DNA from: Desulfogranum marinum
GTDB taxonomy: Bacteria > Desulfobacterota > Desulfobulbia > Desulfobulbales > Desulfobulbaceae
Length of the DNA: 64,000 nucleotides
Reading direction: 5' to 3'
Assembly (NCBI RefSeq): GCF_016918565.1
Contig: NZ_JAFFQD010000023.1
Location: 1-64,000, forward strand
The position numbers and the translations under genes were made by a program. Below the pieces are notes generated by a model. The model had not been told where the DNA came from and made no database searches. It worked only from the letters and a program-made list of their open reading frames with translations. Positions 1 to 8,675 of this stretch are shown one piece after another; positions within the stretch are counted from its first letter, which is position 1, and every line of letters begins with the position of its first letter.

Positions 1-70
1 TACCGACGCAGCTTACGGTGGTTTGAAGCCTCCACCTGTATGGCGACTTCGAGGGGCCTTCCCTCATCTT

Positions 71-1060
71 TTATGCAGCATAGCTGCACTGGGTGTTGAA
101 CACCCGTGCGTGCCTTCGTGGCACACAATCATCGGCATAGCGGGCGAAGCGGTGGCTTCGCCCCTCCAGCTCCTTGTCCAGTTCATCCAAGAGGATGTTA
201 CTGAGCAGTGGCGAAAGCGGACCTCCTTGGGGAACACCCTTGCGGGTCTCCTGATGGCGACCACCTATCACCACTCCTGCTCGCAGGTATGTGCCAATCA
301 GCTTCAGGACACGCTTGTCGCGCACCTTTCTGCTGACCCTGGCCATGAGCACATCGTGCTCCACCGTGTCGAAAAACTTGGCCAAGTCCGCATCGACAGC
401 CACGCGGTATCCCTCGCGGATGTAGTGACGGACCTGGTACACGGCATCATGAGGCGACAACCCCTTACGGAAGCCAAAGCTCGCCTCCGAAAAACCAGGA
501 TCGAATATCGGCACTAGAACCTGAGCAATGGCCTGTTGAATCAAGCGGTCAAGGACAGCAGGTATCCCCAGGGGACGAGTACTCCCTGTTGCCTTCGGGA
601 TCTCTACTCGTTTGACCGGTAAAGGTTCATAACTGTCTGCAAAGATGGACGAACGGATCTCCGGCCAGTGCTCCCAAGCATAGGCCATGAAGTCGTCTAA
701 GGGCATGTTATCCACGCCCGGCGCTCCGCGGTTGGCCTTAACCCGTTTCCAGGCTTCACTCAGGTTGGCCCGGGAAAGAATCCGCTCCAACAGGTATTCA
801 TCGGGATTGGGTTTACCGTCAACGCGCCGACCAATTGTTCCCCCGGTCGGGTTCATCACACTGGTCGAGCATGACGGGCCTTTTTCCTTCTCTGGGTTCG
901 GTCCTTCGTCCGCTGGCGACGAACTACTATGACCTCTGCTGACTCCTGCCCGGGGACCAGACATGTTGCCATGCATGGCGCTTTCCAACGGAAGTTGGAC
1001 TGCATACCGGACAGGCCTCCCCGGATAAGGACGTGATCTTTCCTTATGCAACCGCGGCAT
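71..1060 (-). pseudogene. ltrA: Group II intron reverse transcriptase/maturase, truncated
   Basis: The frame encodes the N-terminal half of a group II intron reverse transcriptase. RT motifs are present in order: IPKATGSTRPLGIP, the ASFGFRKG block, VDADLAKFFDTV, GVPQGGPLSPLLSNILLD, and the catalytic box RYADDC near residue 310. Directly after YADD the sequence changes to an unrelated tail and stops. The rest of the palm, the thumb/maturase domain X and any endonuclease domain are missing (329 aa here against about 420 or more in the family). The first aspartates of the active site survive but the enzyme cannot be functional. The break coincides with a hairpin-rich stretch, suggesting a deletion or recombination. 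Confidence 0.85.
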
Positions 1061-1300
1061 TTACCGTACCTCCTAAACCCGAGGCTTTGTCATGTTGTGC
1101 TGACTTACCTGGAGACTCGGCCTTGTATGCCGTTTCTGTTCGTCGGCTCATAATTTTGCGCTCCAGCTTCCTCCAGACGAACCCTCACGGGATCGCCCTT
1201 GCTTTCGGCTAGTATTTATGTTCCTGTCATCACGACAGTAACAGGGTTTACATACAGGGGACTTGCACCCCATTAGATCACGCCCATGCCGGGCGTACAC
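71..1300 (-). mobile_element. Group II intron remnant, 3' part missing
   Basis: The minus strand beginning at 1300 reads GTGTACGCCCGGC, which resembles the conserved GUGYG-type 5' end of bacterial group II introns. About 240 bases of structured, non-coding sequence follow (domain I-like), then the maturase frame from 1060. No domain V hairpin (about 34 nt with an AGC catalytic triad) is visible downstream of the maturase, so the intron has lost its 3' catalytic domains and should not splice or move. The sequence after the break (about 60-140) is unusually rich in short perfect hairpins. The 5' boundary is placed by motif resemblance only. Confidence 0.72.
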
Positions 1301-1309
1301 CAGTCATTG

Positions 1310-1338
1310 CACCTGACGCTCCTATCGTCGCGCAGGTG
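1310..1338. repeat. Hairpin 9 nt outside the intron 5' boundary
   Basis: Outer arms CACCTG (1310-1315) and CAGGTG (1333-1338) pair, with an inner ACG/CGT step. The stem sits 9 nt upstream of the intron 5' end as read on the minus strand. Class C group II introns are known to insert a short distance after hairpins such as terminators or attC sites. This spacing is compatible with that, but no full terminator T-tract or canonical attC is seen. Confidence 0.4.
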
Positions 1339-1382
1339 AATTCTGCGTTATGTGCCAAAACAATTTAAGGACGATTTAGTAA

Positions 1383-1970
1383 ATGAAAATATCCGTAATA
1401 CTTGCCCATCCAGATACTTCTAGTTTCAATCATGCAATTGCCAATACAACAGTTGAAGCTTTACGAAAAAAAGGCCATGAGGTTTTTTACCACGATCTGT
1501 ATCAAGAAAATTTTGATCCACTTTTGCCAGCTGGAGAAATACCAAAAGATGTACCACTTCCAACTGAAATTGAGAGACATTGCAATGAAACGGCAGAGGC
1601 TGACGGTTTTGTTATAATCCATCCGAATTGGTGGGGAATGCCACCCGCTATCCTTACTGGGTGGGTAGACAGAATTATGCGACCAGGTCTTGCCTATGAA
1701 TTTTTAGAAACCGACAGCGGTGAGGGTGTTCCTATCGGGTTATTGAAAGCTCACAAAGCTATAGTATTCAACACATCAAACACTGAAACAGTACGTGAAA
1801 AAACAACATTTCTTGATCCCCTGGAAACTATCTGGAAAAACTGCATTTTTGATCTATGCGGAATACAGGATTTTCATCGAAAGATGTTTAATATCATTGT
1901 AACCAGTTCTAAAGAACAAAGAGAAAACTGGCTTAGTGAAGTAAGAGAAACTGTTTCAGCGAGTTTCTAA
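1383..1970 (+). CDS. NAD(P)H oxidoreductase, flavodoxin-fold (KefF/MdaB type)
   Basis: A 195-residue flavodoxin_2-family protein expected to bind FMN or FAD and reduce quinone-like substrates with NAD(P)H in the cytoplasm. The start ILAHPDTSSFNHAIA gives the phosphate-binding loop after the first strand, HPNWWGMPP is the family's substrate-site loop, and GWVDRIMRPGLAYEF is the conserved block after it. The length is normal. AAGGACG lies just upstream of the ATG at a usable distance. It stands alone between the intron remnant and an oppositely oriented kinase, so context gives no substrate. The KefF-like gene at 42182 is a second member of the same fold in the window. Confidence 0.85.
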   Translation: MKISVILAHPDTSSFNHAIANTTVEALRKKGHEVFYHDLYQENFDPLLPAGEIPKDVPLPTEIERHCNETAEADGFVIIHPNWWGMPPAILTGWVDRIMRPGLAYEFLETDSGEGVPIGLLKAHKAIVFNTSNTETVREKTTFLDPLETIWKNCIFDLCGIQDFHRKMFNIIVTSSKEQRENWLSEVRETVSASF

Positions 1971-2232
1971 GGAAAAATACATTACGAAAAAGGATAGATG
2001 GTGTTCGTGCAGCGATCCACGATTTTATCTATGTTTGGAATATTTTGGGGACATATTTTGGGGACAGACCACGATAAGCGATGAAGGTTTGGTGGCAAGC
2101 GTGGTGGCGGTTTTAACTCAGTCCCATGTGCTTTTAACGTAAATCCTGCAAAGGGCGTCTCGCAAAACCTACGCTATAGCGGGCTAAAAACTCAGCGATC
2201 CTGCCTTGAGAGCAGGCATACCATTTTTTTCA
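1971..2232. other. Intergenic region with RAYT-style boundary text
   Basis: No gene is seen. The stretch near 2047-2072 (TTTTGGGGACAGACCACG) is the kind of sequence often found at the ends of REP-associated tyrosine transposase elements in this group of bacteria, but no transposase frame accompanies it. The remainder is unremarkable. Confidence 0.3.
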
Positions 2233-4341
2233 CTACCTAGGTAACGAATTCAGGACTGTCTTAAAATCATTTATACTATAAGGTTTATTAATTGCTCCGA
2301 TGAAGCCATAATCCTTGTAATGAGACATGACCGAATCGTTTGAGTAGCCGCTTGATACAATCAAAAAGGCTTTTGGAAATTCTTCAAGAATCTTTTTAGC
2401 AGCTTGCTTTCCGCCAAGTCCGCCAGGAATTGTAAGATCCATGATCACAGCATAATATGGCGTATCTGATTTAGAGGCCTGCTTGTAGAGTTCGACGGCC
2501 TCATCTCCATCCACACAAGTTGTAACCTCGTAGCCAAGGTGTTTAAGCATCGATTCGGCAATTTCCCTGACTATTGCATCATCATCCATGACTAGAACCG
2601 AGTTGCCAATTTTCGTGTTGTGTTCCAGTGGCAAAGCATTTACCTGATCTAATGAGTAAGTTTCGCCAAGTGATGGTAAGTATATTGTAAAAGTCGTGCC
2701 TTCGCCAACTACTGAACTGACGTTAATACATCCGCCATGCTTGGTTATAATAGAGTAAGCAGAGGCTAGCCCCAGACCGTTGCCGGTGGACTTGGTGGTG
2801 AAATAAGGGTCAAAGATTTTGGTGATATCATCACCTGGTATCCCGCAACCTTGATCTGCAAATATTAAGCGTAAATATTCCCCTGGAGTAAGCGATAACT
2901 TGTTGTGGTCGTTAAGCGTTTCGTTTCTCCCGATTATAGTCAGCGTGCCACCTGTAGGCATTGCATGTGTGGCGTTGATGATGATGTTATGAAATACCTG
3001 GCTTATCTGACCTTCGTCGGCCTTAAAAGCGTGGATCGAATCTGGTATATCAACGATTTCTTTTACATTGGACCCATGTAAAATAAGAGATAGAGCTTCT
3101 TCAACAATATGGCGAGGTGAAACAATCTTTTTTATTGGTTCGCCGCCACGAGCGAATGTCAGAAGTTGCTGAGCCAATTCTCCTGCACGCAAAGCCGCTT
3201 TTTCTGCTGCAGCTAGAGGTTTCGAAGATTTATGGGTGGCATCAAGATGCATGTTTGCGAGGGAAATGTTACCTGTAACACCTGTTAAAATATTATTAAA
3301 ATCATGAGCTATCCCTCCTGCAAGAATTCCTAGGGATTCCAACTTTTCCATTTTTAACAGCTCACGTTCATATTGCTTTCGTTTAGAAATATCACGGGAA
3401 ATAGATATGATATGCGGAACGCCCTTGAGCGTTATAATTTTGGCAGACATCAGTCCTGTGATCAGCTTGCCGTCTTTTCTTCGAAATTTTGTTTCCATAT
3501 TTTCATAGAAACCTTTATCCTTAAGTTCCTGTGCAAGCACGTTACGATCATTGACATCAGCCCAAATATTAAGTTCCAGTGATGTTTTTCCAATAACGTC
3601 ATCCCGTGTAAATCCTGTTATTCGAGAAAATCCATCGTTGACATCTACATATAGACCGTCTTCTAGTCTGTTGATATTTATTGCTTCTGGGCTGAAACTG
3701 AATGTTAGGCGGAATTTATCTTCACTTTCTCGTAACTCATCCTCCATCTGCTTGCGCGCGGTGATATCCCGGCCTATCCCTAAAATACCAATCAGTTCTC
3801 CATTATTATTACGCACAGGCGTCTTGATGGTCTCCAGAAGGGCATGATGGCCATCGTCTGAGAACGTGATCCATTCTTCATTTATGGTTGGCCTACCAGC
3901 CTTCACGGCTTTCAAGTCATGTTCTCTGAAAAAATCAGCAAGATCTTTCCCTACAAAATCGTAATCAGTTTTCCCTATGATTTCAGATTGTTTTGCACCA
4001 AAAAAACGTTCGAATTCCAAATTGCATGATAAATACACACCATCTTTATTCTTTAGCCAGACCAGATCAGGAATAGCCTGAATCAACGTTTTCAAATGGC
4101 TTTCACTTTTATGAAGTTCACTTGTCGATCGCTTAAGTTTGGTGTTTAAACGGGAAATCAAAAAAAAGAGAAGACAGGAAGTGCTGATAATAAAGAAAAG
4201 GCCCTTGAACATAGCTACTTGACCAATAATCAGCGGGTCCCGGACAATCCAGATCAACAGCGAGTCAGATAGATAAATCCAAATGCAGCCCAAAATGGCG
4301 TATAATATTACGATCTTTAGAACTTCTGGTTGTTTGTTCAT
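2233..4341 (-). CDS. Membrane PAS-PAS hybrid histidine kinase with receiver domain
   Basis: A 702-residue sensor kinase. Two hydrophobic segments (about 8-30 and 42-63) anchor it with almost no periplasmic loop. Two PAS domains follow (about 80-195 and 205-325), each ending in a typical PAC tail such as GIGRDITARKQ. HisKA carries the phospho-acceptor His in GGIAHDFNN (about 345), and the HATPase_c has its G boxes (DQGCGIPG, GNGLGLA). A C-terminal receiver (about 585-702) has its phospho-acceptor Asp in VIMDLTIPGG. The NtrB-like HDFNN box is common in deltaproteobacterial hybrid kinases. No HTH or HD output and no adjacent regulator gene are present, so it is probably an orphan whose receiver feeds a phosphotransfer partner elsewhere. 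Signal unknown. Confidence 0.9.
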   Translation of the reverse strand: MNKQPEVLKIVILYAILGCIWIYLSDSLLIWIVRDPLIIGQVAMFKGLFFIISTSCLLFFLISRLNTKLKRSTSELHKSESHLKTLIQAIPDLVWLKNKDGVYLSCNLEFERFFGAKQSEIIGKTDYDFVGKDLADFFREHDLKAVKAGRPTINEEWITFSDDGHHALLETIKTPVRNNNGELIGILGIGRDITARKQMEDELRESEDKFRLTFSFSPEAININRLEDGLYVDVNDGFSRITGFTRDDVIGKTSLELNIWADVNDRNVLAQELKDKGFYENMETKFRRKDGKLITGLMSAKIITLKGVPHIISISRDISKRKQYERELLKMEKLESLGILAGGIAHDFNNILTGVTGNISLANMHLDATHKSSKPLAAAEKAALRAGELAQQLLTFARGGEPIKKIVSPRHIVEEALSLILHGSNVKEIVDIPDSIHAFKADEGQISQVFHNIIINATHAMPTGGTLTIIGRNETLNDHNKLSLTPGEYLRLIFADQGCGIPGDDITKIFDPYFTTKSTGNGLGLASAYSIITKHGGCINVSSVVGEGTTFTIYLPSLGETYSLDQVNALPLEHNTKIGNSVLVMDDDAIVREIAESMLKHLGYEVTTCVDGDEAVELYKQASKSDTPYYAVIMDLTIPGGLGGKQAAKKILEEFPKAFLIVSSGYSNDSVMSHYKDYGFIGAINKPYSINDFKTVLNSLPR

Positions 4342-4629
4342 TTATGCAATTTCGAAAGAGGCTGCGTAATTTACGCATAGCCGTTTATTTGAAAAATATG
4401 GGGGGGGGAAATATGTAAAAAAGGAGTCAGATTTTTGCCTTACTCATCTTATTAATTTACAACACCCTCCTGTTCATGGCTAGTATTTATGAAGAGTACA
4501 GGATAGACTACGAAAAAAATTCTCTCTAATGACCAATATAGCATACGGGCAATATACGGGCCCGACATATGCCTCCAGGCCGCTTGCAATTTCCTCCAAT
4601 GCCAAAAAGCGCTTAATAAAGCATGTAAT
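4342..4629. other. Intergenic region upstream of the kinase
   Basis: No convincing gene. An imperfect inverted repeat (GGCTGCGTAATTTACGCATAGCC-like, about 4357-4380) lies just upstream of the kinase start and could be an operator. A run of nine G residues follows. At about 4422 the sequence AGTCAGATTTTTGCCTTACTC resembles the outer edge of the repeats at 9246 and 11708, suggesting a third, mostly eroded copy. Confidence 0.3.
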
Positions 4630-4699
4630 TGCCTGAAAGGTAGTATCCGGTGCGGCCTCTCACGCCGGCAACAGGCGTTCGAGTCCCCTTGGGTCACCA
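4630..4699 (+). pseudogene. Degenerate tRNA-Glu(CTC)
   Basis: The 3' two thirds fold like tRNA-Glu. The anticodon arm is CGGC, loop CTCTCAC, GCCG (4653-4667), placing CTC at positions 34-36. A T arm follows with loop TTCGAGT (4678-4684) and stem AGGCG/CCCCT with one C-C mismatch, and the molecule ends TGGGTCACCA at 4699. The 3' acceptor strand is one base short and no matching 5' strand (about GACCCA) is present at the expected place. The D arm is only loosely recognisable. It is therefore a decayed or disrupted tRNA rather than a working gene. A good terminator follows at once. Confidence 0.7.
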
Positions 4700-4704
4700 A
4701 ATAT

Positions 4705-4738
4705 AAAAGGAGAAAGCAGCTTACTTTCTCCTTTTTTT
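4705..4738 (+). terminator. Rho-independent terminator after the pseudo-tRNA
   Basis: The stem GGAGAAAG/CTTTCTCC (4709-4716 and 4724-4731) with a seven-base loop is followed by seven T residues. It lies 6 nt after the CCA end and looks fully intact, unlike the tRNA before it. Confidence 0.85.
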
Positions 4739-5311
4739 ATTGCTGCAATCTCCCTCCCCCATCAAACCCCTCGGCTCTTGAACCCCTTGAGCACAAACCG
4801 CTTTTTCATAATTCTTATTTCCCAACATACAACCTGAACGATACAGAATAAAAAAATCGTTGAGTAATGGTGGGTTACCTGCTATCGAACAACGAGTTAA
4901 TTACAAAAAAAATGGTCGCTTCTCGAAGCCGCCAATGCTTGTGATTAAAAAAAACGGGGGGTTTGTCCCCCAATAAAAATACCTCTATATTTTCTGCAAC
5001 TGTAACAAGGACCCATTTTTTTAGCGATACTCTGGCAGATCGTTTATGCTGTTTTCCTTCATGGAAATGGTGACTCCTTGTTGTGGTGATTTCGACGCTA
5101 ACACTTTAAGGATATTGCTATTTTCATGATTTCTTTTCAACTATCTGCAGGATTTAGGTATTAACTATTTGACTGAGAAGGTCTCGGAGTTCTGGGGAGA
5201 TACACACAGAGTGTTATTCGCTCACGTTCTATGCTTTTTTATGATTCATAAGTCTAGATATAGAGGAAAGGTACTGACCATAATAAATATTTATATAAAC
5301 CTGACCCCTTT
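4739..5311. other. Long AT-rich intergenic region before the MCP
   Basis: No gene recognised. A small hairpin with G5/C5 arms (4956-4971) has an A-run before it and could terminate transcription on the minus strand. At 5146-5163 the 18-mer TGCAGGATTTAGGTATTA is identical to one arm of the inverted-repeat element at 53900-54162, so this may be one end of a related element. No matching opposite arm was found nearby. Confidence 0.4.
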
Positions 5312-5464
5312 ATGATTATGACAACAGAAAAAGTTTTTGAAAAACAAGTAACTGAAAATTCGGATAAAAGAAATCTGTCTGAAGCTGAACAAGAATCAAG
5401 CAAAGACTTGCCCTCTAATTTGTTATTGGCTGTCTATGGAGTTGTTTTATGCTGTCTTTTTTGA
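5312..5464 (+). CDS. Possible 50-aa peptide overlapping the MCP start
   Basis: A short frame with a charged N-terminal half rich in Glu, Lys and Ser, and a hydrophobic end ([14 protein letters not shown]). Its stop overlaps the MCP start by 16 nt, so it could be a coupled leader peptide. No good ribosome binding site precedes it and no homologue is recognised. It may be chance. Confidence 0.2.
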   Translation: MIMTTEKVFEKQVTENSDKRNLSEAEQESSKDLPSNLLLAVYGVVLCCLF

Positions 5465-7614
5465 AAAATATCGTTCCGAAAAAAATAAAAACCAAAGTTC
5501 TTTTCCTGATTGGCTCTCTGTTAACCTTGATGGTTGCCGTGCCGACTTTTCTTACCTATAAAGCTACCCTTGATAATGTGGGGAGCCGGCTGACGGAAGA
5601 GCAAAAGGTGACCATTGCCCAGGTTCACAATCAGATCGTACTGGAGAAAGCGGGGCAACTCAGGTTGCTTGCCCATGCGGTTGCAGGGATGCCCTCCATC
5701 CAGGATAGCGTCAAATTTCAGGATAGGGAGTCTCTCCAGAACATTGCCGGCCCGTTATTTGATCAACTCAAAAAGATCGAAGATCTAAATGTCTTCCATT
5801 TTCATCTTCCGCCGGCCACCTCTTTCCTAAGACTGCAAAAGCCGGAAAAATTTGGGGACGATCTTTCTGGTTTCAGAAAAACGGTAGTTCAAGTCAATCA
5901 AAACAAAAAGGATGCCGTTGGAATAGAGGCAGGTGTTGCCGGTATTTCGGTGCGGGCGGTGGTCCCGATCAACTACCTCAATAAGAAACATTGCGGTTCG
6001 TTGGAATTCGGCGCACCGCTGAATGACAAGTTGCTGCTCGGTGTTAAAGAGCAAATCGGCAGTAACATATCACTCATCGTACCCGATGGTAACGGTTTTA
6101 AATATCAGGCGAAAACCCATTCTCTTACCATTCCTGAAAAAAAATTCTCTTTCCTTAGGAAAGTGATGGCCTCTAAAGACATAATCGTCAAACGGGTTAC
6201 TAAAAACAATAAAGAATTGCTGACTGCTTATATGCCCATTCTTGATTATTCGGGCAATAGTGTCGGGGTCCTCGCCATTCCAAAAGATATTGGCGACACT
6301 CTGGCTGCTGCGAAGCGAAAGGCATTGATTTCTGTTGCCGTGGGTATTGGTGTTCTTCTGGTTATCCAGGTGTTGGTCTATTTTCTGTTCGTCAAAATGA
6401 TAGACAGGCCCGTGAAACAGTTTACCTCTCTTTTGGAGTCGGCGAGCCGGGGTGATTTGTCAAGGGAAGTAGATATGAGCTCCATCGCCCCTGTTAACTG
6501 TTCGGAGAAGATGGAGTGTAACAATCCTGATTGCTCAATGTATGGGAAAGAAGGTTGGTGTTGGGAGGAAGCTGGTTCTGCAGCAAGCAATATACAGTGC
6601 CCGAAGATTCTCAGCGGTGAGTACGCTTCTTGCAGTGATTGCAAGGGAGTATTCAGGTCAAGTGTGAAAGACGAGTTTTCTGAATTGAGTGCGTACCTGC
6701 ACTCATTTATTGCCAATGTGCGGGCAATGGTCCGGGATATCAGTTTTAACAGTGACGGTCTTGATCGGTCATCCCATGGGTTGACGATACTTTCTGAAAA
6801 GATTGACAGCGGTTCAACCGATTCGGCATCCCTTTCAAATGGAGTAGCAGCTGCTGCCGAAGAGATGAGCACCAATATGTCTTCGGTGGCAGCGGCGACG
6901 GAAGAGGCAGCTGCTAATGTCGGCATTATGAGTACGGCCACAGAGGAGATCGGGGCCACCATCGGCGAAATTCAGCAATCCACCAGAAAGGCCAAGAATA
7001 TTACCGGCGAGGCCGTAGCCCAGGCAGCCGATATTGGAGAGAAGGTGGATGAGCTTGGTGCGGCAGCAAATGATATCGGCAAGGTAACCGATACTATTGC
7101 CGAAATATCCGACCAGACCAATTTGCTTGCACTTAACGCAACAATTGAGGCAGCCAGGGCTGGTGAAGCCGGCAAGGGGTTTGCGGTGGTTGCCAATGAA
7201 ATCAAAGAGCTGGCAAAGCAAACAGCCGAGGCCACCGGTGAAATTCAACAACGCATTGACGGCATTCAATCTTCTACAGACAGTACCATACAAGGTATAC
7301 GGGCCATATCCGATATCATCACCAGCATCGATGAGATCGTATCCAATATAACCACCGCCTTGGACGAGCAGACTGCCGTCATGACCGAGCTGAGCGCCAA
7401 TATTACCCAGGCTGGTGATGGAATTGGAGAGGTTTCTGAAAATGTTGCCCAGAGCTCGATCGTATCCCAACAGGTTTCAGCCGACATAGGGGAGATTAAT
7501 AGAGCGGTCGCTGAAATTTCTCATGATACTGAAAAGGTGAGAAGCAATGCAGAAGAGCTCCGTCAATATTCACAATCCCTGAAAGGGTTGATTGCCAAAT
7601 TCACAATCGAGTGA
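5449..7614 (+). CDS. Methyl-accepting chemotaxis protein with cysteine-rich HAMP insert
   Basis: A 721-residue chemoreceptor that would signal to CheA/CheW from the inner membrane. TM1 lies at about 15-38, a periplasmic Cache-like sensor fills about 40-285, and TM2 is at about 290-315. HAMP starts at about 318 ([19 protein letters not shown]). A block with seven cysteines (about 350-402, including [17 protein letters not shown] and CSDC) sits where the second half of HAMP is expected. This resembles the 'two-CW' type region seen in deltaproteobacterial sensors. The signalling domain covers about 450-721, with hairpin tip [21 protein letters not shown] near 553-575. GGAG lies 8 nt before the ATG. 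No C-terminal CheR tether and no che genes are nearby. Ligand unknown. Confidence 0.93.
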   Translation: MLSFLKNIVPKKIKTKVLFLIGSLLTLMVAVPTFLTYKATLDNVGSRLTEEQKVTIAQVHNQIVLEKAGQLRLLAHAVAGMPSIQDSVKFQDRESLQNIAGPLFDQLKKIEDLNVFHFHLPPATSFLRLQKPEKFGDDLSGFRKTVVQVNQNKKDAVGIEAGVAGISVRAVVPINYLNKKHCGSLEFGAPLNDKLLLGVKEQIGSNISLIVPDGNGFKYQAKTHSLTIPEKKFSFLRKVMASKDIIVKRVTKNNKELLTAYMPILDYSGNSVGVLAIPKDIGDTLAAAKRKALISVAVGIGVLLVIQVLVYFLFVKMIDRPVKQFTSLLESASRGDLSREVDMSSIAPVNCSEKMECNNPDCSMYGKEGWCWEEAGSAASNIQCPKILSGEYASCSDCKGVFRSSVKDEFSELSAYLHSFIANVRAMVRDISFNSDGLDRSSHGLTILSEKIDSGSTDSASLSNGVAAAAEEMSTNMSSVAAATEEAAANVGIMSTATEEIGATIGEIQQSTRKAKNITGEAVAQAADIGEKVDELGAAANDIGKVTDTIAEISDQTNLLALNATIEAARAGEAGKGFAVVANEIKELAKQTAEATGEIQQRIDGIQSSTDSTIQGIRAISDIITSIDEIVSNITTALDEQTAVMTELSANITQAGDGIGEVSENVAQSSIVSQQVSADIGEINRAVAEISHDTEKVRSNAEELRQYSQSLKGLIAKFTIE

Positions 7615-7645
7615 GGTTTTTTGCTAGTCTGTCCCTTAAAGATAA

Positions 7646-8270
7646 ATGCACGACTTGACCGACGAGCAAGCAGTTGAGCAATTCTGTTTCAACATAAAGT
7701 GGCATTATACCCTGAACATCACCAATCCCGAGGATACTGCATACTATGTCAGCTTAAAAACACCCTGGACTATGCGTGACATGCCGTCCACAGACGGGAT
7801 ATATGATGAAATTTTCGATAAGACACTTGCACTTAACAAAAGATTTTTCCTGCAGATCTGAAGAAACAGCGGATTCCCTGCAGAACTCTTCAGATCCTGA
7901 TGCAAGTTACTCCAGCCACAAAGGTCAGGGATATCAGGCGCAGGTTGTGGAGAATTACTCTGAAGAAAGCGGACAACTTTCTCTGATTACCCATATCGAA
8001 GTGAAATCTGCTGATAAACACAATGCCAACAGCCTTCTCCCCGCCCTGGATGCCTTGCGGCGGAGGGATATGGTTCCTGATGAGATGCTGGCTGATTCCT
8101 TGTATGGCAGTGACAGCAACTGTGAGCAAGCTCGAGATGAGTATGGTACGGAAGTTATCGCACCGGTAATGCCAGGCAGCTAGAGGAAAATACACCTCGC
8201 CGAGTTTGCCATTGACGAATGTCAAAGAGCAAACAAGGCGACATTTGGAATTTGTTCATCGCAAATGCTT
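7646..8270 (+). pseudogene. IS1182-like transposase remnant, frameshifted
   Basis: Two overlapping frames together resemble a DDE transposase of the IS1182 kind. The first (7646-7861) has the N-terminal pattern LTDEQAVEQFCFNIKWHYTL. The second (up to 8183) carries the core stretch SHKGQGYQAQVVENYSE and the DE-region text MLADSLYGSDSNCEQA. After the stop at 8183 the same frame still reads IHLAEFAIDECQRA, as expected for the family. The gene has a frameshift near 7860, an internal deletion, a stop, and no C-terminal half. No terminal inverted repeats were found. Confidence 0.7.
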
Positions 8271-8675
8271 AAAAGTACCGGCTCAAATTTTTAAACAGCC
8301 GGATTTTGTCTTTTAACTTTTTACGAGTCCATCATGGAGTATTTCCAGTTTGAGAGATCCCTTAAGATTGTCCATCCTATCTCAATAGACTTTCAAAACA
8401 TATATGGCCTATTAGTAAGGACACCGGATTGACAATAATGAAAAAATCGAAAATTCTGGTACTGCATCAGCCGGAAAAGGTTAAAATAAGTTCGGCACCC
8501 TGCTCCCAAGGCAGGATCGCTGTTTTCCTGACATTAGCTATAATGCTGGTTTTGCGAGTTACTTTGTGCAGCCTCTACTATAAAATTGCATACAACGGAA
8601 TTGAAACCGCCACCAAAACTTCTCGCTTATAGCGGTCCGCCCCCGATAGATTCACCATAAAAACTGACCACATTA
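8271..8675. other. Intergenic region, possible 67-aa frame
   Basis: A frame at 8429-8632 (+) encodes 67 residues with one hydrophobic segment (IAVFLTLAIMLVLRVTLC). It has no clear ribosome binding site and no recognised family, and lies between a dead transposase and an opposing gene, so I do not call it a gene. Nothing else is evident. Confidence 0.25.

Noticed and set aside
23-517. Plus-strand frame of 164 codons opposite the maturase
   Set aside because: It lies antisense to clear reverse transcriptase motifs and has no recognisable family.
1300-1370. Integron attC site
   Set aside because: Some attC-like text (GCGTTATGT) and an inverted repeat are present, but the 7-base core GTTRRRY does not match and no integrase or cassette array is seen.
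4452-4700. 82-aa minus-strand frame over the pseudo-tRNA
   Set aside because: It is antisense to the tRNA-like structure and has no ribosome binding site or family.
4978-5163. Complete second copy of the TACCTAAATC element
   Set aside because: Only the right arm matches. The possible left arm (ATACCTCTATATTTTCTGCA) differs in length and sequence.
6835-7470. 211-aa minus-strand frame within the MCP
   Set aside because: It is a shadow of the repetitive heptad coding of the MCP signalling domain.
8429-8632. 67-aa membrane-like peptide
   Set aside because: Weak start, no family, and located in decayed sequence; left as a comment only.
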